Shown here: piece after piece, positions 57,241 to 64,000 of the stretch
How the letters are laid out: each line of letters opens with the position of its first letter
How positions within the stretch are numbered: position 1 is the first letter of the stretch
Assembly: GCA_023389195.1 (NCBI GenBank)
Contig: JAEWET010000043.1
Coordinates: forward strand, 62,001-126,000
Source of the DNA: Aliihoeflea sp023389195
Lineage (GTDB): Bacteria; Pseudomonadota; Alphaproteobacteria; Rhizobiales; Rhizobiaceae
Direction: 5' to 3'
DNA: 64,000 nucleotides
Notes under the pieces: model-generated
The model's database searches: none
The model's input: only the letters and a program-made list of their open reading frames with translations
What the model was told of the DNA's origin: nothing
Made by a program: the position numbers and the translations under genes

Positions 57241-57645
57241 TCACAGCCGGATCGCGCCCTCGTCGAGATCGATGTCAGTCTTCACGCGACAGAGCGCCGC
57301 GCCGTTTGCTTCGGTCACCTCGAGGTCAATCGAGACCCTGGAGGCCCGCCCTATTCCGACCACGCTCGAGCCGAGCGTCCCTCCGGAAAACCGGTTCGCC
57401 TGGCTGGTCGTGTTCGAGTTGGAGCCCGACCGGCTGGAGATGGCGAAGCGGTAGGTGCCGGCCAGTTCGTGCGAGGTTTCGATGAAGGGCTGTAGGAACA
57501 CGCCGCCATTGCCGTCGACCGTCACGCCGCATGCGGCGATGCGTGGGTCGAGGATGTCGCCGTCGATCGTCTGGCCGTTCATCGAAGCTTCGCTTGCGCT
57601 GGAGAAAAGGAGGAGACCCGTTGCGATGAGCGATTTGCCGATCAT
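57241..57645 (-). CDS. csgH: CsgH-like curli chaperone/inhibitor
   Basis: Secreted protein of 134 aa. Signal peptide about 1-20. The mature domain has the beta-sandwich pattern of CsgH, the alphaproteobacterial counterpart of CsgC, which stops curlin from polymerising in the periplasm: ACGVTVDGNGGVFLQPFIET, HELAGTYRFAISSRSGSNSN, GTLGSSVVGIGRASRVSIDL. Two cysteines (in ACGV and LCRV) could form a disulfide. GGGAGGC precedes the ATG at 57645. A strong terminator lies just upstream. Confidence 0.85.
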   Translation of the reverse strand: MIGKSLIATGLLLFSSASEASMNGQTIDGDILDPRIAACGVTVDGNGGVFLQPFIETSHELAGTYRFAISSRSGSNSNTTSQANRFSGGTLGSSVVGIGRASRVSIDLEVTEANGAALCRVKTDIDLDEGAIRL

Positions 57646-57663
57646 GCGAGCCTCCCGGATTTC

Positions 57664-57698
57664 GAAAAAAATGGCGGGGCGCCTCGCGACGCCCCGCC
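57664..57698 (-). terminator. Rho-independent terminator of the giant curlin gene
   Basis: GGCGGGGCG (57673-57681) pairs perfectly with CGCCCCGCC (57690-57698). On the minus strand it is followed by ATTTTTTTC. It lies 7 bases past the giant curlin stop and before csgH, so most transcription of the giant gene should end here. Confidence 0.9.
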
Positions 57699-57704
57699 AG
57701 ATCA

Positions 57705-60700
57705 TCAGTTCCCGTTCGACTGCGACACGACCGCGACGTTGCCGCGTCCGTACTGGCCGACGAAGGAGCTGTTGTTGTTGCTGCTCTGGCTGACGATGGC
57801 GTGGTTTGCGCCGCCATTCGCACCATAGCCGGCCTGGACGACCAGCGAGTTGTTGCCATTGCCCGTCTGCGAGATCCAGGCGTTCGAGTAAGTGCCGGCC
57901 TGTGCGACGGCCGAGCTGTTGCCCGAGCCGGTCTGAAGGACGAGCGCACCCGAATGGCTGGCGGCCTGGACGATCAGCGAGGTGCTGGACATGCCCATCT
58001 GCGCGGTCGCGGCCCAGTTGTCGCTGCCGGCCTGGATGGTCGCGGCCTTGCCGTTCGACGCGGTCTGCGACGTGACGGCGAAGTTTCCGCTGCCGACCTG
58101 GACGGCGCCGGCGAGGTTGCCCGACGCCACGGTGAGGCCCGAGATGTCGCCGATCGAGGTGACGTTCGCGAGGTCCAGATTGCCCGACTGGGTGGTCAGC
58201 GCCCAGTTGCCGGTGCCGTCCTGGACGGTCGCCGCGGCCGACAGGATCGAGTCCGACTGGCGGGTGATCGCGCCGTTGTTCGCGCCTTCCTGGTAGGTCG
58301 CGGCGATGACGCCGACGGTCAGGTCCTGCGACTGCAGCGCGAAGTTCTCGTCGCCGTTCTGCACGATGGCGGCCATCGAGCCGATCGCGGCTTCCTGGGC
58401 GTTCATCGCGAAGTTGTCGTCGCCGAGCTGAACGATGCCGGCAGCCGAGGCCATGGTGGGGATTGAGAAGGGCTGGATACCAGTCAGCAAGCCGCCAAAA
58501 TAACTCTGCGGGTTGGCTGTTGTCTCAAGCCGAGTGCCGAAGACTGAAACGACGTTACCGTCGGGATTTGCCGTGCCTGGGTTTCTTATTCCGCCCCACC
58601 ATTCGCGCTCCACGCCGGAGTTATTTCTAACGGAAAGTGACACATCTCCTTCAAGCCGTAGATTTTCCGGCACGATCACCTTGCCGACTTGCGTATTGTA
58701 GGCGGCGTTGCGATCACCGAACTGAGCGGTGAAAGCAACAGAGGACTGGCTCGGTGCTGCGCCGCTACCGGTCGCAACAATATCAGACCAATGAGCGAAG
58801 GCTGAAGTTCCGGCGCCGACGAAATTCAGAAGTGATCCGAATACCGGGATGTCGCTGTACTCGATCTGTTCGAAGCCCGCATCCGCCAACTTGTACGATA
58901 CGCTCTGCTCCTCACCCTGCATGTTGAATGCCGAGTTGCCGTTGCCGACCTGCACGATGCCGGCCATGACGTTCGAGCTGCCGTACTGCTGCAGGTTGGT
59001 CGCGACGTTGCCGAAGCCGATCTGCGCCATCAGCGAGGTCGAGTCCGTCACGTCATCCTGGACGTTGGCGGCGAAGTTGAAGCCGCCGACCTGGATCGTG
59101 CCGGCAGAGCTGCCGTCAGCGTCGTCCTGGCTGTTTCCGGCGATGTTGAAGACGCCGACCTGGGCGATGCCGCCCGAAACGTCTTCGCTGTTCGACTGGC
59201 CGTTGCCGGCGAAGTTGCCGAGGCCCGCCTGCAAGATCGACGCATCGGAGTCCTGGATGTTCGACTGCGCATTCCCGCCGACATTGCCGATGCCGAACTG
59301 GGCGATCGCTGCCGAGGTCGGATTGACATTGTCCTGGGCATTGACGGCGAAATTGCCGGCGCCGACCTGAAGAATGTCGGCCGACGAGCCGTCATCCGCC
59401 TCTTCCTGGCTGTTCACCGCCGAGTTGCCGAAACCAAGCTGGATCGCATTGGCGATGGCACCCTGCGTATCTGCATCCTGCGTGTTGCCCGCGAAATTGC
59501 CGCCACCGACCTGCAGGATGCTCGCCTCGTTGTCGGAACCGCCCGTCTGGCCGTTCGCCGCCTCGTTGCCCATGCCGAACTGGGCGATGTTGGCGGTGTT
59601 GTCAGAGCCTCCGGCCTGTTCGTTGGCCGCCTCATTGGCCACGCCCACCTGCGCAATGCCGGCATTATTGGCATTGCCACCCGACTGCGCGTTAGAGCCC
59701 ACGTTTAGAACACCGAACTGAGCGATCTCGGCCGTGTTGTCCACGCCATTGGCCTGCTCGTTTTCTGCGCTGTTGAGTGCGCCGATCTGCAGGATGCGCG
59801 AGTCCGCGTTGTTCGTCACGTTCTGATCGGTTTCGGCGATGTTGCCATAGCCGAACTGAGCGGTTTGCGCACGGTTCTGGTTGAAGCCTTCCGTCTGGTT
59901 CGCCTGCGAGTCGAGCTGGTTGGTGGTCGAAGAATTCCCGACGCCGACCTGCAGCGTATCCGATCCAGCGCCAGTGCCGCGAACCTGCGTCGTCGTCGAC
60001 GTGTTGGCGACGCCGAACTGGCTGGTCGTCTGGCGGCCAGTCGTCGTCTCGTGCTGGTACCCGTTGGCGGTGTTGAGGTCACCGACCTGCAGGATGTCGC
60101 TCGAGCTCTTGTAAGGCCCGCTGCCGTTTGTGAGGCTGCCGTTCTGGTCGATCTGGCGGTTGGTTGCGGTATTGCCCGAGCCGAACTGGCCGATCGACGC
60201 GCTGTTGCTGTTACCCAGACGCGCACCACCGTTGCCGTTCTGGAGGTTCGTGGCCGTGTTCAGGACGCCAACCTGGGCGATTTCGGCCTGCGAGTCCGTC
60301 GCACGGGTCTGCGTGTTGGTGGCGTTGTTGAACGCACCAGCCTGACCAATCTCGGCAGTGTTTCGACCGCCATTCGTCTGCTTGTTCGTCGCCGTGTTGG
60401 CGATGCCCGCCTGCTCGACTTCGGCAACATGGTTCGAACCGCCGGCCTGCGAATTGGTGGCGTTGTTGAACGCGCCGGCCTGCTCGATACGAGCGGAACG
60501 GTTGTCGCTGTTGGCGACAGTCTGGCTGTTCGAAGCGGTGTTGAACGCGCCGAACTGATTAATCTCAGCCGTGTTGTCCATACCACGGTTCTGGGTGTTG
60601 GTCGCGTCGTTTGCCAGACCGATCTGGTCGATATCGGCCTTGTTGCGTTGACCGCGATCAGAGGTGTTGGTCGCATCGTTGAACGCGCCGACCTGCAGAA

Positions 60701-61631
60701 TGTTCTTCTTGTTGTCGGTGCCGCCGAAGGTCGCCGCCGGACCGGTGGTCAGGTTCGAGCCCGAGTTGCCCGCACCGAATTGCGCGATGTTCGAAGCGTT
60801 AGTGCGATTGTGCGTATCGTTGGTACCGCCGAGCTGCGAGTTGATCGCCGAATTGCCCTGACCGACCTGGAGAATTTCAGCCGTGTTGCCGCGGTTCGCG
60901 CCACCAGCCTGCATGTTGGTCGCGCTGTTGTCGCTGCCAACCTGGAAAGTGCTGGCCCGAACATCATCACCGCCCAGCTGGGTGTTCGTCGCGGTATTGT
61001 CCTCGCCCCACTGGCTGATCATCGAGCGCGAATTGCTCGAATTGGTCTGCATCGAGAACGCTTCGTTCTCGATGCCTGCCTGGAAGATACCGGCGAAATT
61101 CTCGTCACCGCCCGTCTGGACGTTCTGGGCGAGATTGCCCGTCTCCGCATCCATCGGGCTGAGCTGGATGATGCCGGCTTCGTGGTCGCCTGCGCTGTTC
61201 TGGTTGCTCATGGCAATGTTGTTGGCGCCGCCCTGGAAGACGGTGCCGCGGTGGCTACCGTCACCGGTCTGGCGGAACTGCGAGACGACGTTCTCGCGCC
61301 CGAATTGCGCCAGCGCGCCGACATGGCCGTCGCCGTGCTGCAGGAAGTCGTCGCCGATGAAATTCATGTTGCCGCGCTGCATCACGCCGAGCGTGTTGGA
61401 GCCGACCTGCGCGTCGCCGCCTGCGTTGTTCGTCGGCAGCGGGGCGAAGACGTTCTGCTGGCCGTGCTGATAAACGAACGCGTCATTGCTGCCGGCCTGC
61501 GACAGGTAGGCGAAATTGCTGCGGTCGCGCTGGCCGACATAGGCGCTGTTGCCGTTTTCCGTCGTCTGCGCGTGCGCTACGCCGGTAAGGGCGATCATTG
61601 CGACGCCCGCCAAAAGTTTAGTTCGTGACAT
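57705..61631 (-). CDS. Giant curlin: secreted amyloid with ~45 repeats
   Basis: Secreted protein of 1308 aa built of about 45 curlin repeats of roughly 20-30 residues. Signal peptide about 1-21 (LLAGVAMIALTGVAHAQ). Repeats follow the pattern A.I.Q.G..N.A.N.Q, e.g. AEINQFGAFNTASNSQ and ADILQVGAGNFAVNAQ, with conserved Gln and Asn ladders as in CsgA. Classical CsgA (about 150 aa) has five. From about residue 905 to 1065 the repeats are interrupted by non-repeat sequence containing a single repeat in its middle. After it, about ten repeats run to the C-terminus. Export should be through the CsgG encoded upstream. Confidence 0.9.
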   Translation of the reverse strand: MSRTKLLAGVAMIALTGVAHAQTTENGNSAYVGQRDRSNFAYLSQAGSNDAFVYQHGQQNVFAPLPTNNAGGDAQVGSNTLGVMQRGNMNFIGDDFLQHGDGHVGALAQFGRENVVSQFRQTGDGSHRGTVFQGGANNIAMSNQNSAGDHEAGIIQLSPMDAETGNLAQNVQTGGDENFAGIFQAGIENEAFSMQTNSSNSRSMISQWGEDNTATNTQLGGDDVRASTFQVGSDNSATNMQAGGANRGNTAEILQVGQGNSAINSQLGGTNDTHNRTNASNIAQFGAGNSGSNLTTGPAATFGGTDNKKNILQVGAFNDATNTSDRGQRNKADIDQIGLANDATNTQNRGMDNTAEINQFGAFNTASNSQTVANSDNRSARIEQAGAFNNATNSQAGGSNHVAEVEQAGIANTATNKQTNGGRNTAEIGQAGAFNNATNTQTRATDSQAEIAQVGVLNTATNLQNGNGGARLGNSNSASIGQFGSGNTATNRQIDQNGSLTNGSGPYKSSSDILQVGDLNTANGYQHETTTGRQTTSQFGVANTSTTTQVRGTGAGSDTLQVGVGNSSTTNQLDSQANQTEGFNQNRAQTAQFGYGNIAETDQNVTNNADSRILQIGALNSAENEQANGVDNTAEIAQFGVLNVGSNAQSGGNANNAGIAQVGVANEAANEQAGGSDNTANIAQFGMGNEAANGQTGGSDNEASILQVGGGNFAGNTQDADTQGAIANAIQLGFGNSAVNSQEEADDGSSADILQVGAGNFAVNAQDNVNPTSAAIAQFGIGNVGGNAQSNIQDSDASILQAGLGNFAGNGQSNSEDVSGGIAQVGVFNIAGNSQDDADGSSAGTIQVGGFNFAANVQDDVTDSTSLMAQIGFGNVATNLQQYGSSNVMAGIVQVGNGNSAFNMQGEEQSVSYKLADAGFEQIEYSDIPVFGSLLNFVGAGTSAFAHWSDIVATGSGAAPSQSSVAFTAQFGDRNAAYNTQVGKVIVPENLRLEGDVSLSVRNNSGVEREWWGGIRNPGTANPDGNVVSVFGTRLETTANPQSYFGGLLTGIQPFSIPTMASAAGIVQLGDDNFAMNAQEAAIGSMAAIVQNGDENFALQSQDLTVGVIAATYQEGANNGAITRQSDSILSAAATVQDGTGNWALTTQSGNLDLANVTSIGDISGLTVASGNLAGAVQVGSGNFAVTSQTASNGKAATIQAGSDNWAATAQMGMSSTSLIVQAASHSGALVLQTGSGNSSAVAQAGTYSNAWISQTGNGNNSLVVQAGYGANGGANHAIVSQSSNNNSSFVGQYGRGNVAVVSQSNGN
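58440..58915 (-). other. Non-repeat, lower-GC insert inside the giant curlin gene
   Basis: Residues about 905-1065 break the repeat tract: first a segment with SYKLADAGFEQIEYSDIPVF and SAFAHWSDIVATG, then one repeat (FTAQFGDRNAAYNTQ), then a second segment with NNSGVEREWWGGIRNPGT. The DNA is visibly richer in A and T and uses codons rare in the rest of the gene. The frame is kept. It looks like an inserted, possibly foldable domain. Confidence 0.75.
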
Positions 61632-61708
61632 GTCTTGTCTCCCTGACGCCTTGACCCGCGGGAGACCCTCCCCCGCCCAAATTGCCCCCCGCGCCGTTCA
61701 GGCGAGGG

Positions 61709-61723
61709 TTAACGTCGGGTTAA
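61709..61723 (-). promoter_or_regulatory. CtrA-type binding site upstream of the giant curlin gene
   Basis: Read on the minus strand: TTAA-CCCGACG-TTAAC, which fits the CtrA consensus TTAA-N7-TTAAC at every base. It lies about 78-92 bases before the giant curlin start codon. CtrA is the alphaproteobacterial cell-cycle regulator controlling motility, pili and surface genes. Confidence 0.65.
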
Positions 61724-61803
61724 TACCATTCAAATTTCGAGAGTCGCAAGTCTTAATACTTTAATAAGCGTTAAATGGTGAATCATGATTCTCTAATTTT
61801 TGT

Positions 61804-61839
61804 TTATACGCCTCTTAATGGGACATAGATGGCGTATAA
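61804..61839. repeat. Inverted repeat TTATACGCC ... GGCGTATAA
   Basis: Two exact 9-base arms, 61804-61812 and 61831-61839, separated by 18 bases. It lies about 175-210 bases before the giant curlin start. It could be an operator for a dimeric regulator such as a LuxR-type (CsgD-like) protein or an RNA hairpin. No matching copy was seen elsewhere. Confidence 0.55.
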
Positions 61840-61883
61840 GCATCATATTGACACATCTCGGCTGATCGGATGTGCAGGAATGG

Positions 61884-61928
61884 TGCAAAAACGAAATGCG
61901 CCTCGCAGGTTTCCCGGCGAGGCGCATT
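61884..61928 (-). terminator. Rho-independent terminator of csgG
   Basis: AATGCGCCTCGC (61895-61906) pairs perfectly with GCGAGGCGCATT (61917-61928), a 12-base stem. On the minus strand it is followed by TCGTTTTTG. It lies 83 bases past the csgG stop and separates csgG from the giant curlin gene. Confidence 0.88.
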
Positions 61929-62011
61929 GGACAAATCCAATAGTTTGTTGATTAAGAAATCAGTATTCGGCTACATGACTGTCAAATGACAAACACAAGC
62001 CGCTCATTCTT

Positions 62012-62866
62012 CTATGAACCTTGCGGCAGTTTGCGCGCGTAGGAGGTCGAGAACTCGCGGATGAGCTTTTCCTGGGCCGCGGAGTCGGCCAGCGACCACA
62101 GCCCGCTCTGGAGGCCATCGACGATCAGCGAGTAGACGGCGAGCTCGATACCCTCGCGAACGGCAAGATGTCCCGGATCGTTGTAGGAATTGCCGATCTC
62201 GATCTCGAGCAACTCCTCTGGGGCGGCGAACTTATAGGCGCCGCCGCGCATCATGTAGGAGTAGATCTGCTTGGAGGTGGTCGTCGAGGCAAGAACTTCG
62301 CCGGTCTGCACGCTGACTGCGCGCAGCGAAATCGTCACGAGATCCGAGCGATACTGGATATCGCCGCCGATGCCGAGATAGCGCGCGCCGGCACCGCCGG
62401 TCCGTTCGTTGGAATCGTAGCCGACGATACCGCCTTCGAGGATCAGGCCGGCAAAGCGCACCGGCGGCAGGCTGGCTGCGCCCGGGCTATAGGCGCGCTG
62501 CGTGTTCTCGATCAGCGTACGCTCCTGAACGAGGTTTTTCAGGCCGCCGCGCTCGACGACGCGGAACCACTGGCCATTGCCGGTCGATTTGAGGACGTCG
62601 ATGAGCAGGTTGGCGCCGCCCTGCGTGACCGCGCGGCTGTATTCGGCGAAATTGTCGTTTGGCTTGGCCTGCCCGGTGAGATCCGGAAACTCGTAGATCG
62701 CGACGTCGACAGGCTGGGCGGGCGCGGGAACCGACTCCACCTTCAGCGTGGTCTTCGTCAGCGATTCCAGTTGCGCGGGCGGCGTGGGGAGCTGCTGCCC
62801 GGTGGCACAGCCAGCCAGAGCCAGACTCGTCGACATCAATACGCCCAGAACGCCCACTTGACCCAT
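62012..62866 (-). CDS. csgG: Curli secretion channel lipoprotein CsgG
   Basis: Outer-membrane lipoprotein of 284 aa that forms the nonameric curlin export pore. Signal with lipobox LALAGC (Cys20). CsgG features: VAIYEFPDLTGQAKPNDNFA, SRAVTQGGANLLIDVLKSTG, QWFRVVERGGLKNLVQERTL, ILEGGIVGYDSNERTGGAGA, RYLGIGGDIQYRSDLVTISL. Start at ATG 62866, preceded by GAGGGG; longer upstream readings would bury the lipobox. It is separated from the giant curlin gene by a terminator and a promoter region. Confidence 0.94.
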   Translation of the reverse strand: MGQVGVLGVLMSTSLALAGCATGQQLPTPPAQLESLTKTTLKVESVPAPAQPVDVAIYEFPDLTGQAKPNDNFAEYSRAVTQGGANLLIDVLKSTGNGQWFRVVERGGLKNLVQERTLIENTQRAYSPGAASLPPVRFAGLILEGGIVGYDSNERTGGAGARYLGIGGDIQYRSDLVTISLRAVSVQTGEVLASTTTSKQIYSYMMRGGAYKFAAPEELLEIEIGNSYNDPGHLAVREGIELAVYSLIVDGLQSGLWSLADSAAQEKLIREFSTSYARKLPQGS

Positions 62867-63186
62867 AACAAACCCCTCATGTCGCTGTTCCGCGGCGCTC
62901 AAGACCTCCGACTTGTCGGATGCGAGCGCCAGATCGGCGTTGCCAGCTACGAGCCCCTGCCGCTGGACAACGACTGCCAATAGCCGTTCAAACGACTCCA
63001 AACAAGCTGTGAGTCCGATTCAATTCTGTTCAACGCCTATGGGCAAAGCAGTGTGGCGCAAAGGACACTGTCAAAACGACGAGGCGCATTGATTTCAATT
63101 GATTAACGCATAAGGTTAATCTTGTGGCGCGCGCAAAACCCACCGATCAAATGATCGTAGTCAGAGGATTGATTGCACAAGCCGCC
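62867..63186. promoter_or_regulatory. 320-base region upstream of csgG
   Basis: Non-coding, AT-rich in its second half. Contains the inverted repeat GATTAAC/GTTAATC (63101-63121, 7-base arms, 7-base spacer) and, on the minus strand, a TTGACA box near 63070 that could be a -35 element for csgG. TTAA boxes here are 9 bases apart, so they do not fit a CtrA site. No gene is supported. Confidence 0.5.
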
Positions 63187-63588
63187 TCAGGGCGCGCCGA
63201 CGCCGGCCCCGACATCGGGAAATTTGCGCACGCCGGGAGCCTGCGAGAGCGCCAGCGCGACACCGCTTCCGACGGAAGGGAATATCGCCGCAGGTTCGGC
63301 CGGCTCGACGATGGAAGCTGCGGGACGGGGTTGGACGGAAGCGGCGGTCCGGACCGGGGCGCGTCGCTGAACCGGCCGCGGGGGCACGGGACGGGCGGAT
63401 TCGGGAACCTGAATGACGTATGCCGACCCTTGCATGCCGCCGGGTGCCGACGGTGCGGCGACGGCGCCGCGCACGGAGCGGTCGACCTGGTTCACATAGG
63501 CTTCCGAGGGCTGCGCCATTGACGGAGCCGCGCCAGCCACGGCGCCCAGCACCAAGATCGACGCTTTCAGCGCGATGCGCACGATCAT
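63187..63588 (-). CDS. Secreted protein with two curlin-like strands, unknown function
   Basis: Protein of 133 aa that I do not recognise. Signal peptide about 1-25 (ILVLGAVAGAAPSMAQ). The mature N-terminus has AYVNQVDRSVRGAV and, about 25 residues later, SAYVIQVPESARP, both resembling the start of a curlin repeat, then a Pro/Arg/Ala-rich stretch and VGSGVALALSQAPGVRKF. GGGAGTTGTC precedes the ATG at 63588. Its position next to csgG suggests a role in curli secretion or as a small subunit, which is only inferred. Confidence 0.7.
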   Translation of the reverse strand: MIVRIALKASILVLGAVAGAAPSMAQPSEAYVNQVDRSVRGAVAAPSAPGGMQGSAYVIQVPESARPVPPRPVQRRAPVRTAASVQPRPAASIVEPAEPAAIFPSVGSGVALALSQAPGVRKFPDVGAGVGAP

Positions 63589-63737
63589 GACAACTCCCTT
63601 CCCCTTGCGATTATTTGCTATTAACAATGCAGCCGTTGCCAAGCAATGGTTAGAACCGGCTTAGGCACAATAAACAAAACACCACGACTGCAGCGTTCAG
63701 TCTTAACCTTCAGTCGGCCCTGGGAGCGGGAGAGCAC

Positions 63738-64000
63738 ATGTCGCCTATTCGTACCGGAATGCCCGCCGTCATGGGCGCATTCCTTCTGCTGGCAACGTCG
63801 GCATCGGCGCAGATCAACCCGAATGACGGGCCGCAGGTTTCGCCATTGCAGCCCGAGCCGACGATCGGCCTGCCCGAACAGGCGCCCACCTCCCAGCTAC
63901 CCGCCAACGCCCCACAAGCCGTTCCGGCAGCGCCGCCTGCCCGACCGGCCGCAACGCCTCAGCCAGCCCAGGCTACGCCCTCACAGGCGGAAAATACAGC
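63738..64000 (+). CDS. Secreted Pro/Ala/Gln-rich protein (5' part, runs off window)
   Basis: Open frame from ATG 63738 to the window edge (87 full codons). Signal peptide about 1-25 (MGAFLLLATSASAQ), then a low-complexity tail rich in Pro, Ala and Gln (PLQPEPTIGLPEQ, PAAPPARPAATPQPAQ). GGGAGCGGGAGAG precedes the start. It is divergent from the preceding secreted protein. Not recognised; the part seen may be a linker before a domain outside the window. Confidence 0.7.
   Translation, partial: MSPIRTGMPAVMGAFLLLATSASAQINPNDGPQVSPLQPEPTIGLPEQAPTSQLPANAPQAVPAAPPARPAATPQPAQATPSQAENT

Larger units (their letters stand above)
61632..62011. promoter_or_regulatory. 380-base control region of the giant curlin gene
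   Basis: Non-coding, AT-rich. It contains the CtrA-like site (61709-61723), GAGTC at 61741, the palindrome GAATCATGATTC (61780-61791) holding two GANTC sites, an inverted repeat TTATACGCC/GGCGTATAA (61804-61839) and the csgG terminator (61884-61928). No open reading frame is supported. The rest is featureless. Confidence 0.75.

Noticed and set aside
59865..61628. A 587-codon plus-strand open frame opposite the giant curlin gene
   Set aside because: It is the antisense shadow of the repeats, so it looks repetitive itself, but it has no signal peptide or known motif and no ribosome binding site.
63101..63121. GATTAAC/GTTAATC as a CtrA site before csgG
   Set aside because: The TTAA boxes are 9 bases apart, not 7; kept only as an inverted repeat.

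Overview
The window is GC-rich, densely packed chromosomal DNA from an alphaproteobacterium, most likely Hyphomicrobiales (Rhizobiales). This is inferred from the gene set (atpB preceded by atpI, NnrU, a YkoFEDC-type thiamine transporter with a TPP riboswitch, HisD-paralogue/Pot-type transporter locus, alphaproteobacterial CsgH), from a CtrA-like site and clustered GANTC sites, and from two palindromic intergenic elements of the kind common in rhizobia. Genus cannot be fixed from the sequence alone. I see no tRNA, rRNA, CRISPR array, prophage or transposase.

Layout. 1-5.4 kb: start of the F0 ATP synthase operon (atpI, atpB), a SleB-type cell wall hydrolase, GTPase Der with a TPR membrane protein, and NnrU. 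5.4-13.5 kb: housekeeping and small metabolic genes (MFS exporter, monooxygenase, ArsC-like reductase, guaA, nucleosidase, thioesterase, GFA protein, TspO, RsmB-type methyltransferase, YoaK). 13.5-21.3 kb: katG divergent from oxyR, a MAPEG protein, a higBA toxin-antitoxin pair, guaB, a CAP-domain lipoprotein and an exported metallo-beta-lactamase-fold hydrolase. 21.4-24.9 kb: an EmrB/QacA-type MFS transporter, rlmE and a Ppx/GppA phosphatase. 25-28.7 kb: a complete ykoFEDC-like thiamine/HMP ECF transporter led by a TPP riboswitch. 28.8-35 kb: a HisD-family dehydrogenase divergent from an XRE-cupin regulator and a PotDABC-type importer.

35-44.5 kb holds the best regulatory story in the window. 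A seven-gene Mrp (Pha) cation/proton antiporter operon is preceded by a consensus sigma-54 promoter and two tandem near-perfect palindromes. It ends with a histidine kinase and an NtrC-type sigma-54 activator. This looks like a self-contained, sigma-54-controlled ion-homeostasis module. Its MrpG subunit carries a C-terminal extension of about 300 residues.

44.5-53.8 kb: an operon of a long-chain acyl-CoA synthetase, LivGHMKF-type ABC transporter and a PaaK-like CoA ligase, with a Crp/Fnr regulator just upstream. 53.8-55.6 kb: recQ.

55.8-64 kb: a curli-type functional amyloid locus containing csgG, csgH, a shortened csgF, two small curlins, and a giant 1308-residue curlin with roughly 45 repeats against 5 in the classical CsgA. 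The giant gene contains an in-frame non-repeat segment of different composition. Its promoter region has a consensus CtrA-type site and three closely spaced GANTC sites. Together they suggest a cell-cycle-linked giant amyloid fibre system, the most novel feature here.
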